DNA of 50,889 bases, taken from a bacterium. GTDB lineage: Bacteria; Bacillota_I; Bacilli_A; Izemoplasmatales; UBA1188. The notes beneath the pieces are model-generated. The model had not been told where the DNA came from. It was given only the letters and a program-made list of their open reading frames with translations, and ran no database searches. This document shows positions 17,296-24,594 of this stretch, piece after piece; the stretch's first letter is position 1, and each line of letters begins with the position of its first letter. The position numbers and the translations under genes are program-made. The stretch is from contig JAGCYY010000033.1 in the NCBI GenBank assembly GCA_017960565.1, forward strand, positions 1-50,889, written 5' to 3'.

Positions 17296-17344
17296 GAAAA
17301 AATAGGCTCTAAAGAGTTTAGCTAAAAATCACTCCTGGAGCCTA
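17296..17344 (-). terminator. Terminator-like hairpin left of the tmRNA gene
   Basis: On the minus strand TAGGCTC pairs with GAGCCTA, with an inner GAGT/ACTC, and is followed by TTTTTTC. It lies about 85 nt beyond the tmRNA 3' end, after a stronger terminator. From 17133 to 17295 I see AT-rich sequence with a 9-bp dyad (TTTTTTCAT/ATGAAAAAA) and two CGTCACC repeats, but no gene. Confidence 0.5.
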
Positions 17345-17363
17345 AATTTTTAAAAAACCTATA

Positions 17364-17383
17364 GACGTCGGGATTCGAACCCA
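17364..17383 (-). other. Stray tRNA/tmRNA T-arm fragment, possible attachment-site scar
   Basis: The minus strand reads GGGTTCGAATCCC followed by GACGTC-type sequence, a textbook T-arm without any tRNA body in front of it. It matches the tmRNA T-arm at 12 of 13 positions and lies 46 nt beyond the tmRNA 3' end. Fragments of this kind are left by elements that integrate into tRNA or tmRNA 3' ends. Confidence 0.45.
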
Positions 17384-17384
17384 T

Positions 17385-17416
17385 AAAAAAACAGACTGAC
17401 ACATTGTATCAATCTG
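17385..17416 (-). terminator. tmRNA terminator
   Basis: An 11-bp stem with two G-U pairs (17392-17402 with 17406-17416) and a three-base loop, followed by seven T on the minus strand. It lies 13 nt after the mature tmRNA 3' end. Confidence 0.85.
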
Positions 17417-17428
17417 GTTCTTTCAATA

Positions 17429-17759
17429 TGGTGGACCTGCGGGGATTTGAACCCCGGTCTTGAATACCTTCCTGTTCAACTTCTACATGCTTATCCTATA
17501 TTTGTAAAATAGTTATTCTATAGGCAAAACAACTAAGTTTTCCTTTTAAATCTTAGTGATTGCTTTAAAGGAAAGCAATCAAGCAATTTGTTTTTCTGAA
17601 CCAGATGTTATCTCAACAAATAAAGACAACATGGGTGCCTGCTTTACTTAGCAAGCGTATGCAAAATTATTGTTTGCGTTTAAATTTAATTCGTATTTAT
17701 AGTCTACCGACTGCATGCTTATGAGCCACCCGTTACCCAATCGATTCCAGAACAAGCCC
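17429..17759 (-). ncRNA. ssrA: tmRNA
   Basis: One-piece transfer-messenger RNA of about 331 nt. The 5' GGGCTTG pairs with the 3' CAGGTCC to form the acceptor stem, followed by A and an encoded CCA. The T-arm is GGGGTTCAAATCCCC. The likely tag frame (17648-17677) is GCA AAC AAT AAT TTT GCA TAC GCT TGC TAA, encoding ANNNFAYAC; its start resembles the E. coli resume region (GCAAAC). tmRNA with SmpB and Ala-tRNA synthetase rescues stalled ribosomes. The 5' end lies 2 nt after the smpB stop, so processing from a shared transcript is likely. The 3' end faces the prophage and restriction region, a classic integration target. Confidence 0.95.
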
Positions 17760-17761
17760 AG

Positions 17762-18217
17762 TTAATTTATATGAACATGTGCACGTTTCTCACGCATTTC
17801 AAGATCTTTTTCTTTTAAAGATTCCCTCTTATCGTAGAGCTTTTTACCCTTACATAAGGCTACTTCTACCTTGCACATGCCATTTAATAGATATAATTTT
17901 AGTGGTACTAAAGTCAAAGATGATTCAAGTTTTAATTTGTTGTACCACTTGTTTATTTCAATTTTGTGAAGAAGGAGTTTCCTATCTCTTATTTCAAAAT
18001 GATTATTGATATTTCCTTCTTTATATTTAGAGATATTTGCATTTATTAAAAAGCATTCTCCCTTTTTTATTTGGCAGTAACTATCATTGATATTAACTTT
18101 TTGTGCTCTTATCGATTTAATTTCAGTACCAGTGAGTGCTATACCGCACTCTAAAGTATCTAAAATAAAATATTCGTGATGAGCTTTTCTGTTTGTTGCG
18201 ACAATCTTGATACCCAT
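17762..18217 (-). CDS. smpB: SsrA-binding protein SmpB
   Basis: A 151-residue protein starting MGIKIVATNRKAHHEYFI with the SmpB hallmarks GIALTGTEIKSIRAQKVNI and, near the C-terminus, ALCKGKKLYDKRE followed by the basic tail that enters the mRNA channel. It binds the tRNA-like domain of tmRNA and brings it to stalled ribosomes. AGGTGG lies 5 nt before the ATG at 18217; an upstream GTG is less likely. It is separated from secG by a hairpin and from ssrA by 2 nt, so the three form a compact unit. Confidence 0.96.
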   Translation of the reverse strand: MGIKIVATNRKAHHEYFILDTLECGIALTGTEIKSIRAQKVNINDSYCQIKKGECFLINANISKYKEGNINNHFEIRDRKLLLHKIEINKWYNKLKLESSLTLVPLKLYLLNGMCKVEVALCKGKKLYDKRESLKEKDLEMREKRAHVHIN

Positions 18218-18234
18218 AATTACCACCTAGAGTT

Positions 18235-18260
18235 AAAAAAAGACACTCGATAGTGTCTTT
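18235..18260 (-). terminator. Terminator or attenuator between secG and smpB
   Basis: A perfect 9-bp stem AAAGACACT/AGTGTCTTT with a four-base loop, followed by a T run on the minus strand. It begins in the secG stop codon. The smpB ribosome site follows within about 10 nt with no room for a promoter, so partial read-through probably feeds smpB-ssrA. Confidence 0.75.
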
Positions 18261-18486
18261 ATAGAGCTATGACAAGAATTGAGAATGTCACAAAGAGTAC
18301 TGCAATACCGAGTGTTAAATAGGTCATGATAACTTCAAAGCCTCTAGCTTTTTGGTTAGCGAATAGACCATTCTTTTCGCCAGTTAATGCTGTTCCTGCG
18401 TCTTGTTTAGAATCTTGTAATAGTACTATAACTATCAATAATAAAGATGCTATTAATAATATTGTTTCTTTCCAAGTAAAAGCCAT
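18259..18486 (-). CDS. secG: Protein translocase subunit SecG
   Basis: A 75-residue membrane protein with two hydrophobic helices (about 9-22 and 53-74) joined by a loop rich in Gly and polar residues (LLQDSKQDAGTALTGEKNG), the standard SecG layout. It joins SecY and SecE in the inner-membrane channel. AAGGAGG lies 6-7 nt before the ATG. It has its own consensus promoter and is the first gene of the secG-smpB-ssrA unit, an arrangement common in Firmicutes (often with rnr between, which is missing here). Confidence 0.95.
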   Translation of the reverse strand: MAFTWKETILLIASLLLIVIVLLQDSKQDAGTALTGEKNGLFANQKARGFEVIMTYLTLGIAVLFVTFSILVIAL

Positions 18487-18512
18487 ATTTGCCTCCTTCG
18501 GTCACTAGGAAT

Positions 18513-18541
18513 ATTATATTGAATTGTTAAGATAAATGCAA
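18513..18541 (-). promoter_or_regulatory. secG promoter
   Basis: TTGCAT (18536-18541) and TATAAT (18513-18518) lie 17 nt apart on the minus strand, about 27 nt upstream of the start codon. Confidence 0.8.
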
Positions 18542-18628
18542 GAAAAAAATTTCAAAAATATTATAATAAAATTATAATTATACTAAAAATTCAAAATTAA
18601 ATCTCAATTTTAAAAATATATTTAATTA

Positions 18629-19786
18629 TTATAGACTATTTTCGATTCTTATCAGTTCATTAAATTTAGGAATAGAACCACTAGAATTAATCGATAATAA
18701 TCTAATTTTATTTATAGAAAGAGCTACTCCTAGATCGGCAATAAAAGAATCTTCAGATTCATTTTCAGATGCACTTAAATACACATATATATTATTATCT
18801 CTTAGATATTCTATTAAATCAGATATTTCACTGATAGTTCCTATTTCAGTAATAGAAAGCATTACTGCATTCACTGTAGCACTTGAAATAGCTTTTTCTA
18901 TTCTTCTTCTATTTGATTCAAAATAATTATAGCCGATTATTTTAGATCTATTTGTTAGTCTCTTTGTGAGTTTTTTATAGCCATCATTGTCAGCGTGATA
19001 TAGTGGGTCTATGAACCCATCAATATTGAATCTCTTGACAAGCATATCATAATAATCGATTATTTCTTGAGTTTTCTTAAGAGATTCAAAATTATATTCT
19101 TTGGTTTTCGCATCATAGAAATCATCCATAAACATATTTAGATAGATGGAATAATCTATATTATTCTTATAATATAGTTTTCCAGCTATTTTGATAATTT
19201 CTTGAATTACATCTTTTAATGATTTATTTTCAGTGTGGAGATTCTCTTTCACCATAAAACTAACTTCTTTAAGAAGCCTTAATGATTCAATAATTTTGTC
19301 TTTCATAGGGTCAAATATGATCTCTATTCCGTTATGTTTATAGATTGTCACAAGTGGTGATGGAATAGACCTTTTTACTGCACCACCAAGGTATGAGTGA
19401 AGTGAAAGACCAGTATAATCACTTGCTGCACGGGCAATAGCTAATGAGACAGCTGATATTGCATTTAATCCTAATTTTGTTTTATTGATTGTGTTATCAA
19501 GTTTATTTAATTTGTTGTCGATTCTAACTTGTTCTCGACAATCTTCACCAATCAGAGCTTTTTCAATTTCTAAATTGATATTATCTACTGCTTTATTGAC
19601 ACCGAGTCCAAAATATTTAGAACTATCTTTATCTCTTAAATCTTTAATAGTTGTCTTTGATGAATATAGTGATGCAGAACTAGCTCTACCATAAGCACCT
19701 GATTCTGTGAATACTTCACATTCAACTGTTGGAAAGCCACTTGAATCTAATATAACTTTTGATAATATTTCAGTAATATAAGGCAT
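18629..19786 (-). CDS. Enolase-like protein lacking catalytic residues (pseudoenzyme)
   Basis: A 385-residue protein, shorter than the roughly 430 of enolase but clearly homologous. VILDSSGFPTVECEV (11-25) matches the enolase start, FIDPLYHADNDGYKKLTKRL (258-277) matches the IEDP region, and FNELIRIENSL is the C-terminus. The active-site positions are changed: the Asp metal ligand is N217, the Glu of IED is I259, the GDD segment is GYN (285-287), the base Lys is S311, the HRS triplet reads SAS (338-340), and the late Lys is R362. The metal-binding His/Glu loop is not seen. It is unlikely to make phosphoenolpyruvate; a structural or regulatory role is possible. A good AGGAGG precedes the ATG. 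Confidence 0.85.
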   Translation of the reverse strand: MPYITEILSKVILDSSGFPTVECEVFTESGAYGRASSASLYSSKTTIKDLRDKDSSKYFGLGVNKAVDNINLEIEKALIGEDCREQVRIDNKLNKLDNTINKTKLGLNAISAVSLAIARAASDYTGLSLHSYLGGAVKRSIPSPLVTIYKHNGIEIIFDPMKDKIIESLRLLKEVSFMVKENLHTENKSLKDVIQEIIKIAGKLYYKNNIDYSIYLNMFMDDFYDAKTKEYNFESLKKTQEIIDYYDMLVKRFNIDGFIDPLYHADNDGYKKLTKRLTNRSKIIGYNYFESNRRRIEKAISSATVNAVMLSITEIGTISEISDLIEYLRDNNIYVYLSASENESEDSFIADLGVALSINKIRLLSINSSGSIPKFNELIRIENSL

Positions 19787-19795
19787 GTTGTCCTC

Positions 19796-20272
19796 CTATT
19801 CTCTCTTGGTGATTTTATAACTATTATAGATACCTACACACATAATCAAGATATCTATTATATAGATTAAGGCGTTGATGATAGATGTAAATACTCCATC
19901 TACTGTAAAATCAAAACTAAAAGCGGTTATTAGTCTTAAATAATAAATTCTAGGTATGAGTAATATGGCATCTATTATGCTTGCGCCATCTAAAAAATAG
20001 ATGATAAATATCGCAATGAAATCCTTTAATATATACATTAGTGCAGTGTAAAGTGGAAGTATTATTGAGACAAATTTATTTCTTATAGATATTCCTTTTA
20101 ATACCTGGCGAGTAATAAAGATACTCACAAGAAAATATAATATTACAGAGATAAAATCTATACCAACATAAGTTTCAACAAAAAAACTAATACCGCCAAG
20201 TATAATAGCTGCACAGATATATAATATAAGTCCTACAAATATTAAATATAAATAATCACGAGTTTTTTTCAT
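19796..20272 (-). CDS. Small integral membrane protein, unknown
   Basis: A 158-residue protein with four or five hydrophobic helices (near 8-30, 38-55, 66-95 and 125-150) and a short basic C-terminal tail (YKITKRE). No known family is recognised. It is transcribed from its own promoter (TTGATT, 17 nt, TATAAT at 20288-20316) and is followed after 9 nt by the enolase-like gene, so the two form an operon. AAGGG precedes the ATG. Confidence 0.7.
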   Translation of the reverse strand: MKKTRDYLYLIFVGLILYICAAIILGGISFFVETYVGIDFISVILYFLVSIFITRQVLKGISIRNKFVSIILPLYTALMYILKDFIAIFIIYFLDGASIIDAILLIPRIYYLRLITAFSFDFTVDGVFTSIINALIYIIDILIMCVGIYNSYKITKRE

Positions 20273-20287
20273 AATTTTACCCTTATA

Positions 20288-20331
20288 ATTATATAATTAT
20301 AATAACTAAAAATCAAGTTTTGTGATATTAT
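20288..20331. promoter_or_regulatory. Overlapping divergent promoters
   Basis: Minus strand: TTGATT (20311-20316) and TATAAT (20288-20293), 17 nt apart, drive the membrane-protein gene. Plus strand: an extended -10 TGATATTAT (20323-20331) lies upstream of the GH13 gene. The two overlap in a 92-nt gap. Confidence 0.6.
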
Positions 20332-20364
20332 AGAAAATGTGTATTAAATAAGGGAGTAAGTCTT

Positions 20365-22416
20365 ATGGAACTAAACTTAAAAAAATTATCAGAAATACTA
20401 AAAAAGAATAAAATAAACAATATCAACTATACAGTTCCTGATTTATGGTTTTTAGAAAATTATAAAATAGATCATAAATTTTTACCTACTAGAGAAGTTA
20501 TGGTTAATCCATATGATTTTTATAGTGCTGTCATTGATGAATATCTTCTTCCACGTGCGAAAGATGATATCGATTATTCACTCTCTTATTCAAAAGGTCA
20601 TAATATCAAATCCACAAATGGTGAATGGATAAAAAGACAAGTTTTATATTCAATGATGATTAGAACGGAATCGAGTTATGATAGTGATAGAAGTTATTCG
20701 CTTGATATATCTAACATCGATGGTTTAAAAGAAACAGGAACTTTTGTGAAGACATTAGCGCTTCTTCCATTCCTTAAAAGATTAGGTGTAACTGTGGTAT
20801 ATCTTCTACCTCTTTCTAAATATAGTTTAAAAGATAAGAAAGGCGAACTTGGAAGCCCATATGGTGTCGAATCATTTACTAAATTAGATCCACTACTAAA
20901 AGATACTATGACTGGAACTCATATGACTCTTGAAGAAGAATTTAAATGTTTTGTAGAGGCATGTCATATTCTATCGATGAGAGTTACTATAGATATTATC
21001 CCAAGAACTAATTCTGTTTGTAGTGAACTTGTGAGAAAACATCCTGATTGGTTCTATTGGATTAAGGCTAGCGAATATAAAAAATATAAAGTGCCAAAAG
21101 TTGAAGGTCTTGGAAGCTGTCTATATCCATCATATGATCTAATGGATAAGGTCTATGAAAGTGCTGATGTAATTAGGCATATCAAGATGTTTAAGACTAA
21201 TCCAAAAGATATGGATATTGAAAAATGGAATAAGATCAAAGGAAAAACTAATGAAGAATTTATAGAAGCGATTGAAAAAGAATTTGATCTAAAAATCGCT
21301 CCTGCCTTTAGTGACAACATCAATGACCCTCAACCTGCCTGGACTGATGTGACATTCTTCAGATTATATTTAGATGATCCGGTTAAGACTAGAGATTTAT
21401 TAAAGATAAAACATAATCCATATATCTTATTTGACGTTGCTAAATCGAATTTATATCCTGGAGAAAAGCCAAATAAGAAATTGTGGGATTTAATCGCGTC
21501 TATCATTCCCTATTATCAAACAAACTTTGGCATAGATGGTGCAAGAATCGATATGGGTCATGCCCTACCAGATGATCTATTAAAGCTTATTATGAATAAT
21601 GCAAAATCTATCGATGATGATTTTGCCTTCATCGCTGAAGAACTTAATATGGCTAATGATAAGATGGTTAAAGAAAATGGCTATAATGCGATGATAGGGA
21701 ATGGTTTTTGGGCTCTTCCTAGAGTCAGAGAAGGCGAATTTAAAAGATTCATCGATAATTTAAAAAATAAGATGGTTCCATGTTTTGCATCTGTCGAAAC
21801 TCACGATTCTCGAAGATGTACAAATAGATATGGCGGAAGAAAATTAACTAGATTTATGACAATCTTAAACTACTTCCTTCCAAACGCTATACCATTTATC
21901 AATAGCGGACAAGAAATCTATGAAATTGAGCCAATGAATTTAGGGTGTGATGCTTCTCTTTCTGATCTTACTGTTCTCGATAAAGATGATATCTTTTATG
22001 GTAAATTAGCTTTATTTGATAAATATGCATTCCACTATAGAGGCGAACATTCAAAAGAGATAATGAATCATTTAGTTGACGTTATTAAGACTAGAAACAG
22101 ATGGTTAAATTCTATTTGTGATATTAATTATTATGTTCCAATAAATTTCTATAGAGAAAATAGTATGGTTGTTGGGATTGGATATTATAATGATAAAGGC
22201 AAAATGCTTATTATTCTCGCTAATTCTGATATGGATAATATGGTTGAGGTTCAAGCATCTATCAATATCTTAAGAGAAAAGACTGGAAATGATAATATGT
22301 ATGGAAGATTGTTATATTCTACATATGAATTTCCAAGAAATTTTTATGACTTTAATATTAATCAAGATATAAGTGTGTGCTTAAATAGTGGTGAAGTAAA
22401 AATAATTGAAATATAA
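20365..22416 (+). CDS. Cytoplasmic glycoside hydrolase family 13 enzyme
   Basis: A 683-residue GH13 (alpha-amylase clan) protein without a signal peptide. The (beta/alpha)8 motifs are visible: FGIDGARIDMGHALP with nucleophile D396, FIAEELN with the acid/base Glu (425), and VETHD with the third acid D481. The first 100 residues and the 280-340 insert are not assigned. It probably acts on internal alpha-glucans such as glycogen; the exact reaction cannot be read from the sequence. It may be related to transferases as much as to hydrolases. AAGGGAG precedes the ATG. It stands alone on the plus strand between two terminator or promoter regions. Confidence 0.85.
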   Translation: MELNLKKLSEILKKNKINNINYTVPDLWFLENYKIDHKFLPTREVMVNPYDFYSAVIDEYLLPRAKDDIDYSLSYSKGHNIKSTNGEWIKRQVLYSMMIRTESSYDSDRSYSLDISNIDGLKETGTFVKTLALLPFLKRLGVTVVYLLPLSKYSLKDKKGELGSPYGVESFTKLDPLLKDTMTGTHMTLEEEFKCFVEACHILSMRVTIDIIPRTNSVCSELVRKHPDWFYWIKASEYKKYKVPKVEGLGSCLYPSYDLMDKVYESADVIRHIKMFKTNPKDMDIEKWNKIKGKTNEEFIEAIEKEFDLKIAPAFSDNINDPQPAWTDVTFFRLYLDDPVKTRDLLKIKHNPYILFDVAKSNLYPGEKPNKKLWDLIASIIPYYQTNFGIDGARIDMGHALPDDLLKLIMNNAKSIDDDFAFIAEELNMANDKMVKENGYNAMIGNGFWALPRVREGEFKRFIDNLKNKMVPCFASVETHDSRRCTNRYGGRKLTRFMTILNYFLPNAIPFINSGQEIYEIEPMNLGCDASLSDLTVLDKDDIFYGKLALFDKYAFHYRGEHSKEIMNHLVDVIKTRNRWLNSICDINYYVPINFYRENSMVVGIGYYNDKGKMLIILANSDMDNMVEVQASINILREKTGNDNMYGRLLYSTYEFPRNFYDFNINQDISVCLNSGEVKIIEI

Positions 22417-22422
22417 AATAAT

Positions 22423-22455
22423 AAGGATATCATAATTTTATGATATCCTTGTTTT
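22423..22455. terminator. Bidirectional terminator
   Basis: A perfect 11-bp stem AAGGATATCAT/ATGATATCCTT with a six-base loop and GTTTTATT after it. It separates the GH13 gene from the convergent kinase gene. Confidence 0.75.
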
Positions 22456-22467
22456 ATTGACAGATGT

Positions 22468-23019
22468 TCAGTTATTATAAATGAAATCTTCAATCTTTCT
22501 TAAGAGGTTTTCATCTTCCTGATATTTGAAAGTGTCTGCGTTTATATAGATAATATTCGATAGAGAATAATTTATTTTATTGTTCTTTTGAATATATTCT
22601 TTGAATGAATCATATGTAGTTGGTCCAGAGAGATGACAGCTATGTCTATTAAGACTGCGTTTATTGAATCTTGAATAGAGTATGTCGATATCGCCAGATA
22701 AAACTAAGAATAGACTTTTATAGTTATTTTTTTCAATAATCTGTTCAAGTTCTTTTATCTCTTTATCATGAAAATTAGCTTCTAAGATGAAATCTTTTGA
22801 TTCCATCATTAGTCTCTGCATAAAATATTTCATTATTTCATATGTCGCATGAGATAATTTTAAATTTTCTTCTCGCGATGAAAAACCAAAATTATCAGAT
22901 AAGATTTCTTTGATATTGTCCTTGTTTATAGATGGGACTAATAATTTATCTGATAAAAGGGCAGAAAATGTTGATTTACCAGTTGCGAGTGCACCAGTTA
23001 TAATGATAATTTTTTGCAT
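22468..23019 (-). CDS. P-loop kinase-like protein (AAA_33 type)
   Basis: A 183-residue protein with Walker A GALATGKST (9-17) and the INKDNIKEIL segment typical of small ATP-dependent kinases such as the AAA_33, zeta-toxin-like and nucleoside kinase-like groups. The substrate is unknown. It is last in the run that starts at ribU or the gene at 26309, and follows the ECF component gene with a 6-nt gap and no clear ribosome site, so it is probably translationally coupled. A vitamin or nucleoside kinase linked to the neighbouring transporter would be logical but is only inference. Confidence 0.75.
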   Translation of the reverse strand: MQKIIIITGALATGKSTFSALLSDKLLVPSINKDNIKEILSDNFGFSSREENLKLSHATYEIMKYFMQRLMMESKDFILEANFHDKEIKELEQIIEKNNYKSLFLVLSGDIDILYSRFNKRSLNRHSCHLSGPTTYDSFKEYIQKNNKINYSLSNIIYINADTFKYQEDENLLRKIEDFIYNN

Positions 23020-23025
23020 TATGGT

Positions 23026-23745
23026 TCAAAGTGGCTTAAACTTCTTCTTGAGTGGGAGAAGGATGAGCCTTGTGAGGATTTGATATACGAGCGTAATCAT
23101 TGGGACAGATACTAGTCTTGTGATCCACTGTGCCATATAATTGACACTATAATATTGTTCAATCCAAAGTGGTGTTAGGATGAGTGAACAGATCACTTGG
23201 TAGAGGACAAATGATAAATTTATTATTGTTGCATCACTGTCACTTCTTACAAATAATGAATAGATTACGACAGCGATATTTAAAAGGAATGCGGAAATAG
23301 ATATGATATATAAGATTCCATCTCCAGTGTATTTTTCTGGTACACCATTTTTATACATATAAGCCATAAATATCGGTATTAGAACGAATGAGACAATGGA
23401 TTCGATTATTATTATCAATATCTTTCCCAATTTTGATGAGAAGATATTTTTATATTTCACAACTACACCAAAAAAGATTCCAGAAAGTAATGCATTGATG
23501 GTAAAACCAATCATGAATGGATTAGATGTGCTTCCAAAAAGAAAGAATCCAAGTAGATCGATTATCACAGATGAGATAATAGAATAAAATGGACCACAAT
23601 AATAAGCAATAAAAAAGATTGGAATAATTCCAAGCGAGATTGTGAATACTGTTTGAGTTGGTGGAATTTTAATATCTAGAAACTCATAGAGAACTATGGA
23701 TAGTGAAGATAATACAGCTGTCAGCACTAGTTTTTTTAGTTTCAT
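23026..23745 (-). CDS. ECF transporter S component (FolT-like)
   Basis: A 239-residue membrane protein with six hydrophobic helices and an N-terminal basic start (MKLKKLVLTAVLSSLSIVLY) as in ECF substrate-binding components. The length and the region after helix one (IPPTQTVFTISLGIIPIFF) recall the folate-type group. S components capture a vitamin and dock on a shared EcfA/T module that is not in this window. The ATG at 23745 overlaps the ung stop codon (ATGA). The substrate call is tentative. Confidence 0.75.
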   Translation of the reverse strand: MKLKKLVLTAVLSSLSIVLYEFLDIKIPPTQTVFTISLGIIPIFFIAYYCGPFYSIISSVIIDLLGFFLFGSTSNPFMIGFTINALLSGIFFGVVVKYKNIFSSKLGKILIIIIESIVSFVLIPIFMAYMYKNGVPEKYTGDGILYIISISAFLLNIAVVIYSLFVRSDSDATIINLSFVLYQVICSLILTPLWIEQYYSVNYMAQWITRLVSVPMITLVYQILTRLILLPLKKKFKPL

Positions 23746-24416
23746 TCGATTACGCTCCAATCTACTGGCTCAATTTCATGTTCCATTAAGAATTTATTTG
23801 CCTTACTAAATGGTTTTGAATTGAAAAAACCATTGTAAGCTGAAAGTGGTGATGGATGACTAGATTCAATGACACAATGGATATTAGTATCAATGAATTT
23901 TTTCTTTGCTCTAGCATTTGCACCCCATAATATAAAAACTACTGGGGTTTTTCTTTTGGCAATAAGTTTTATGACATTATCACTGAATTCTTCCCAACCA
24001 AGTCCTTTATGAGATAAGGATATGCCTTTTCTTACAGTTAAAGTTGTATTTAATAAAAATACACCTTCTTGTGCAAGATTCGTAAGATCACCAGATTTAG
24101 GGTTTGTACAATCAGTGTCGTTTTTGAGCTCGATAAAAATATTTTTTAAACTTGGTGGGTATGGTATTCCTTCTTTCACACTAAAACAAAGACCCATCGC
24201 TTCATTATCATTTATGTATGGGTCTTGACCTAATATGACAACTTTAATGTTTTCATAAGGTGTTAGTTTGAAACAATTAAAGATATTTTCTTTTTTGGGA
24301 AAGCATGTGAATGTTTCATATTCTTGATCTATTGTTGATTCTAGATTCATAAAATATGGTTTTTCAAATTCACTTTTTAGTATAGCGTCCCAACTATTGC
24401 CTATTATCTTGTCCAT
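23742..24416 (-). CDS. ung: Uracil-DNA glycosylase, family 1
   Basis: A 224-residue enzyme that removes uracil from DNA and starts base excision repair. It has the water-activating motif GQDPY (63-67, Asp65), the NTTLTVRKG segment, FILWGANA and the C-terminal HPSPLSAYNGFF (catalytic His and minor-groove loop). The residue after DPY is Ile rather than the usual His, a small departure from the family. The gene overlaps the small membrane-protein gene and has no clear ribosome site, so coupled translation is likely. Confidence 0.95.
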   Translation of the reverse strand: MDKIIGNSWDAILKSEFEKPYFMNLESTIDQEYETFTCFPKKENIFNCFKLTPYENIKVVILGQDPYINDNEAMGLCFSVKEGIPYPPSLKNIFIELKNDTDCTNPKSGDLTNLAQEGVFLLNTTLTVRKGISLSHKGLGWEEFSDNVIKLIAKRKTPVVFILWGANARAKKKFIDTNIHCVIESSHPSPLSAYNGFFNSKPFSKANKFLMEHEIEPVDWSVIE

Positions 24417-24594
24417 TTTTATTTAAATTATGAATACAGTCCATTAGGCATGTTTGACATTTAGAATCTATATTCTCACAGTCTTTTGGCTTTTTAGTTC
24501 TAAGGTTTAGAATTGTGATTAAAAAGAAGACAATGATGATTCCAACTATTACTAATACTTTTACCCAAGTTGCGACTAAGATAATATTAAGCAT
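24394..24594 (-). CDS. Small Cys-rich membrane protein (FeoB-associated type)
   Basis: A 66-residue protein with one N-terminal membrane helix (about 4-26), a basic stop (LRTKKPKD) and a short Cys-rich tail with four Cys (C-x6-C-x2-C-x3-C). The layout resembles the small proteins annotated as FeoB-associated Cys-rich membrane proteins, although no feoB is visible here. The ATG at 24594 overlaps the phosphoglucomutase stop (ATGCTTAA); a start further upstream would force a 56-nt overlap. The tail could bind metal. Confidence 0.6.
   Translation of the reverse strand: MLNIILVATWVKVLVIVGIIIVFFLITILNLRTKKPKDCENIDSKCQTCLMDCIHNLNKNGQDNRQ

Noticed and set aside
17364-17383. A second complete tRNA gene downstream of tmRNA
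   Set aside because: Only a T-arm is present; the sequence in front of it is the tmRNA terminator, with no acceptor, D or anticodon arm.
23026-23745. Second riboswitch in front of the FolT-like gene
   Set aside because: The gene overlaps ung directly (ATGA), leaving no room for a leader.
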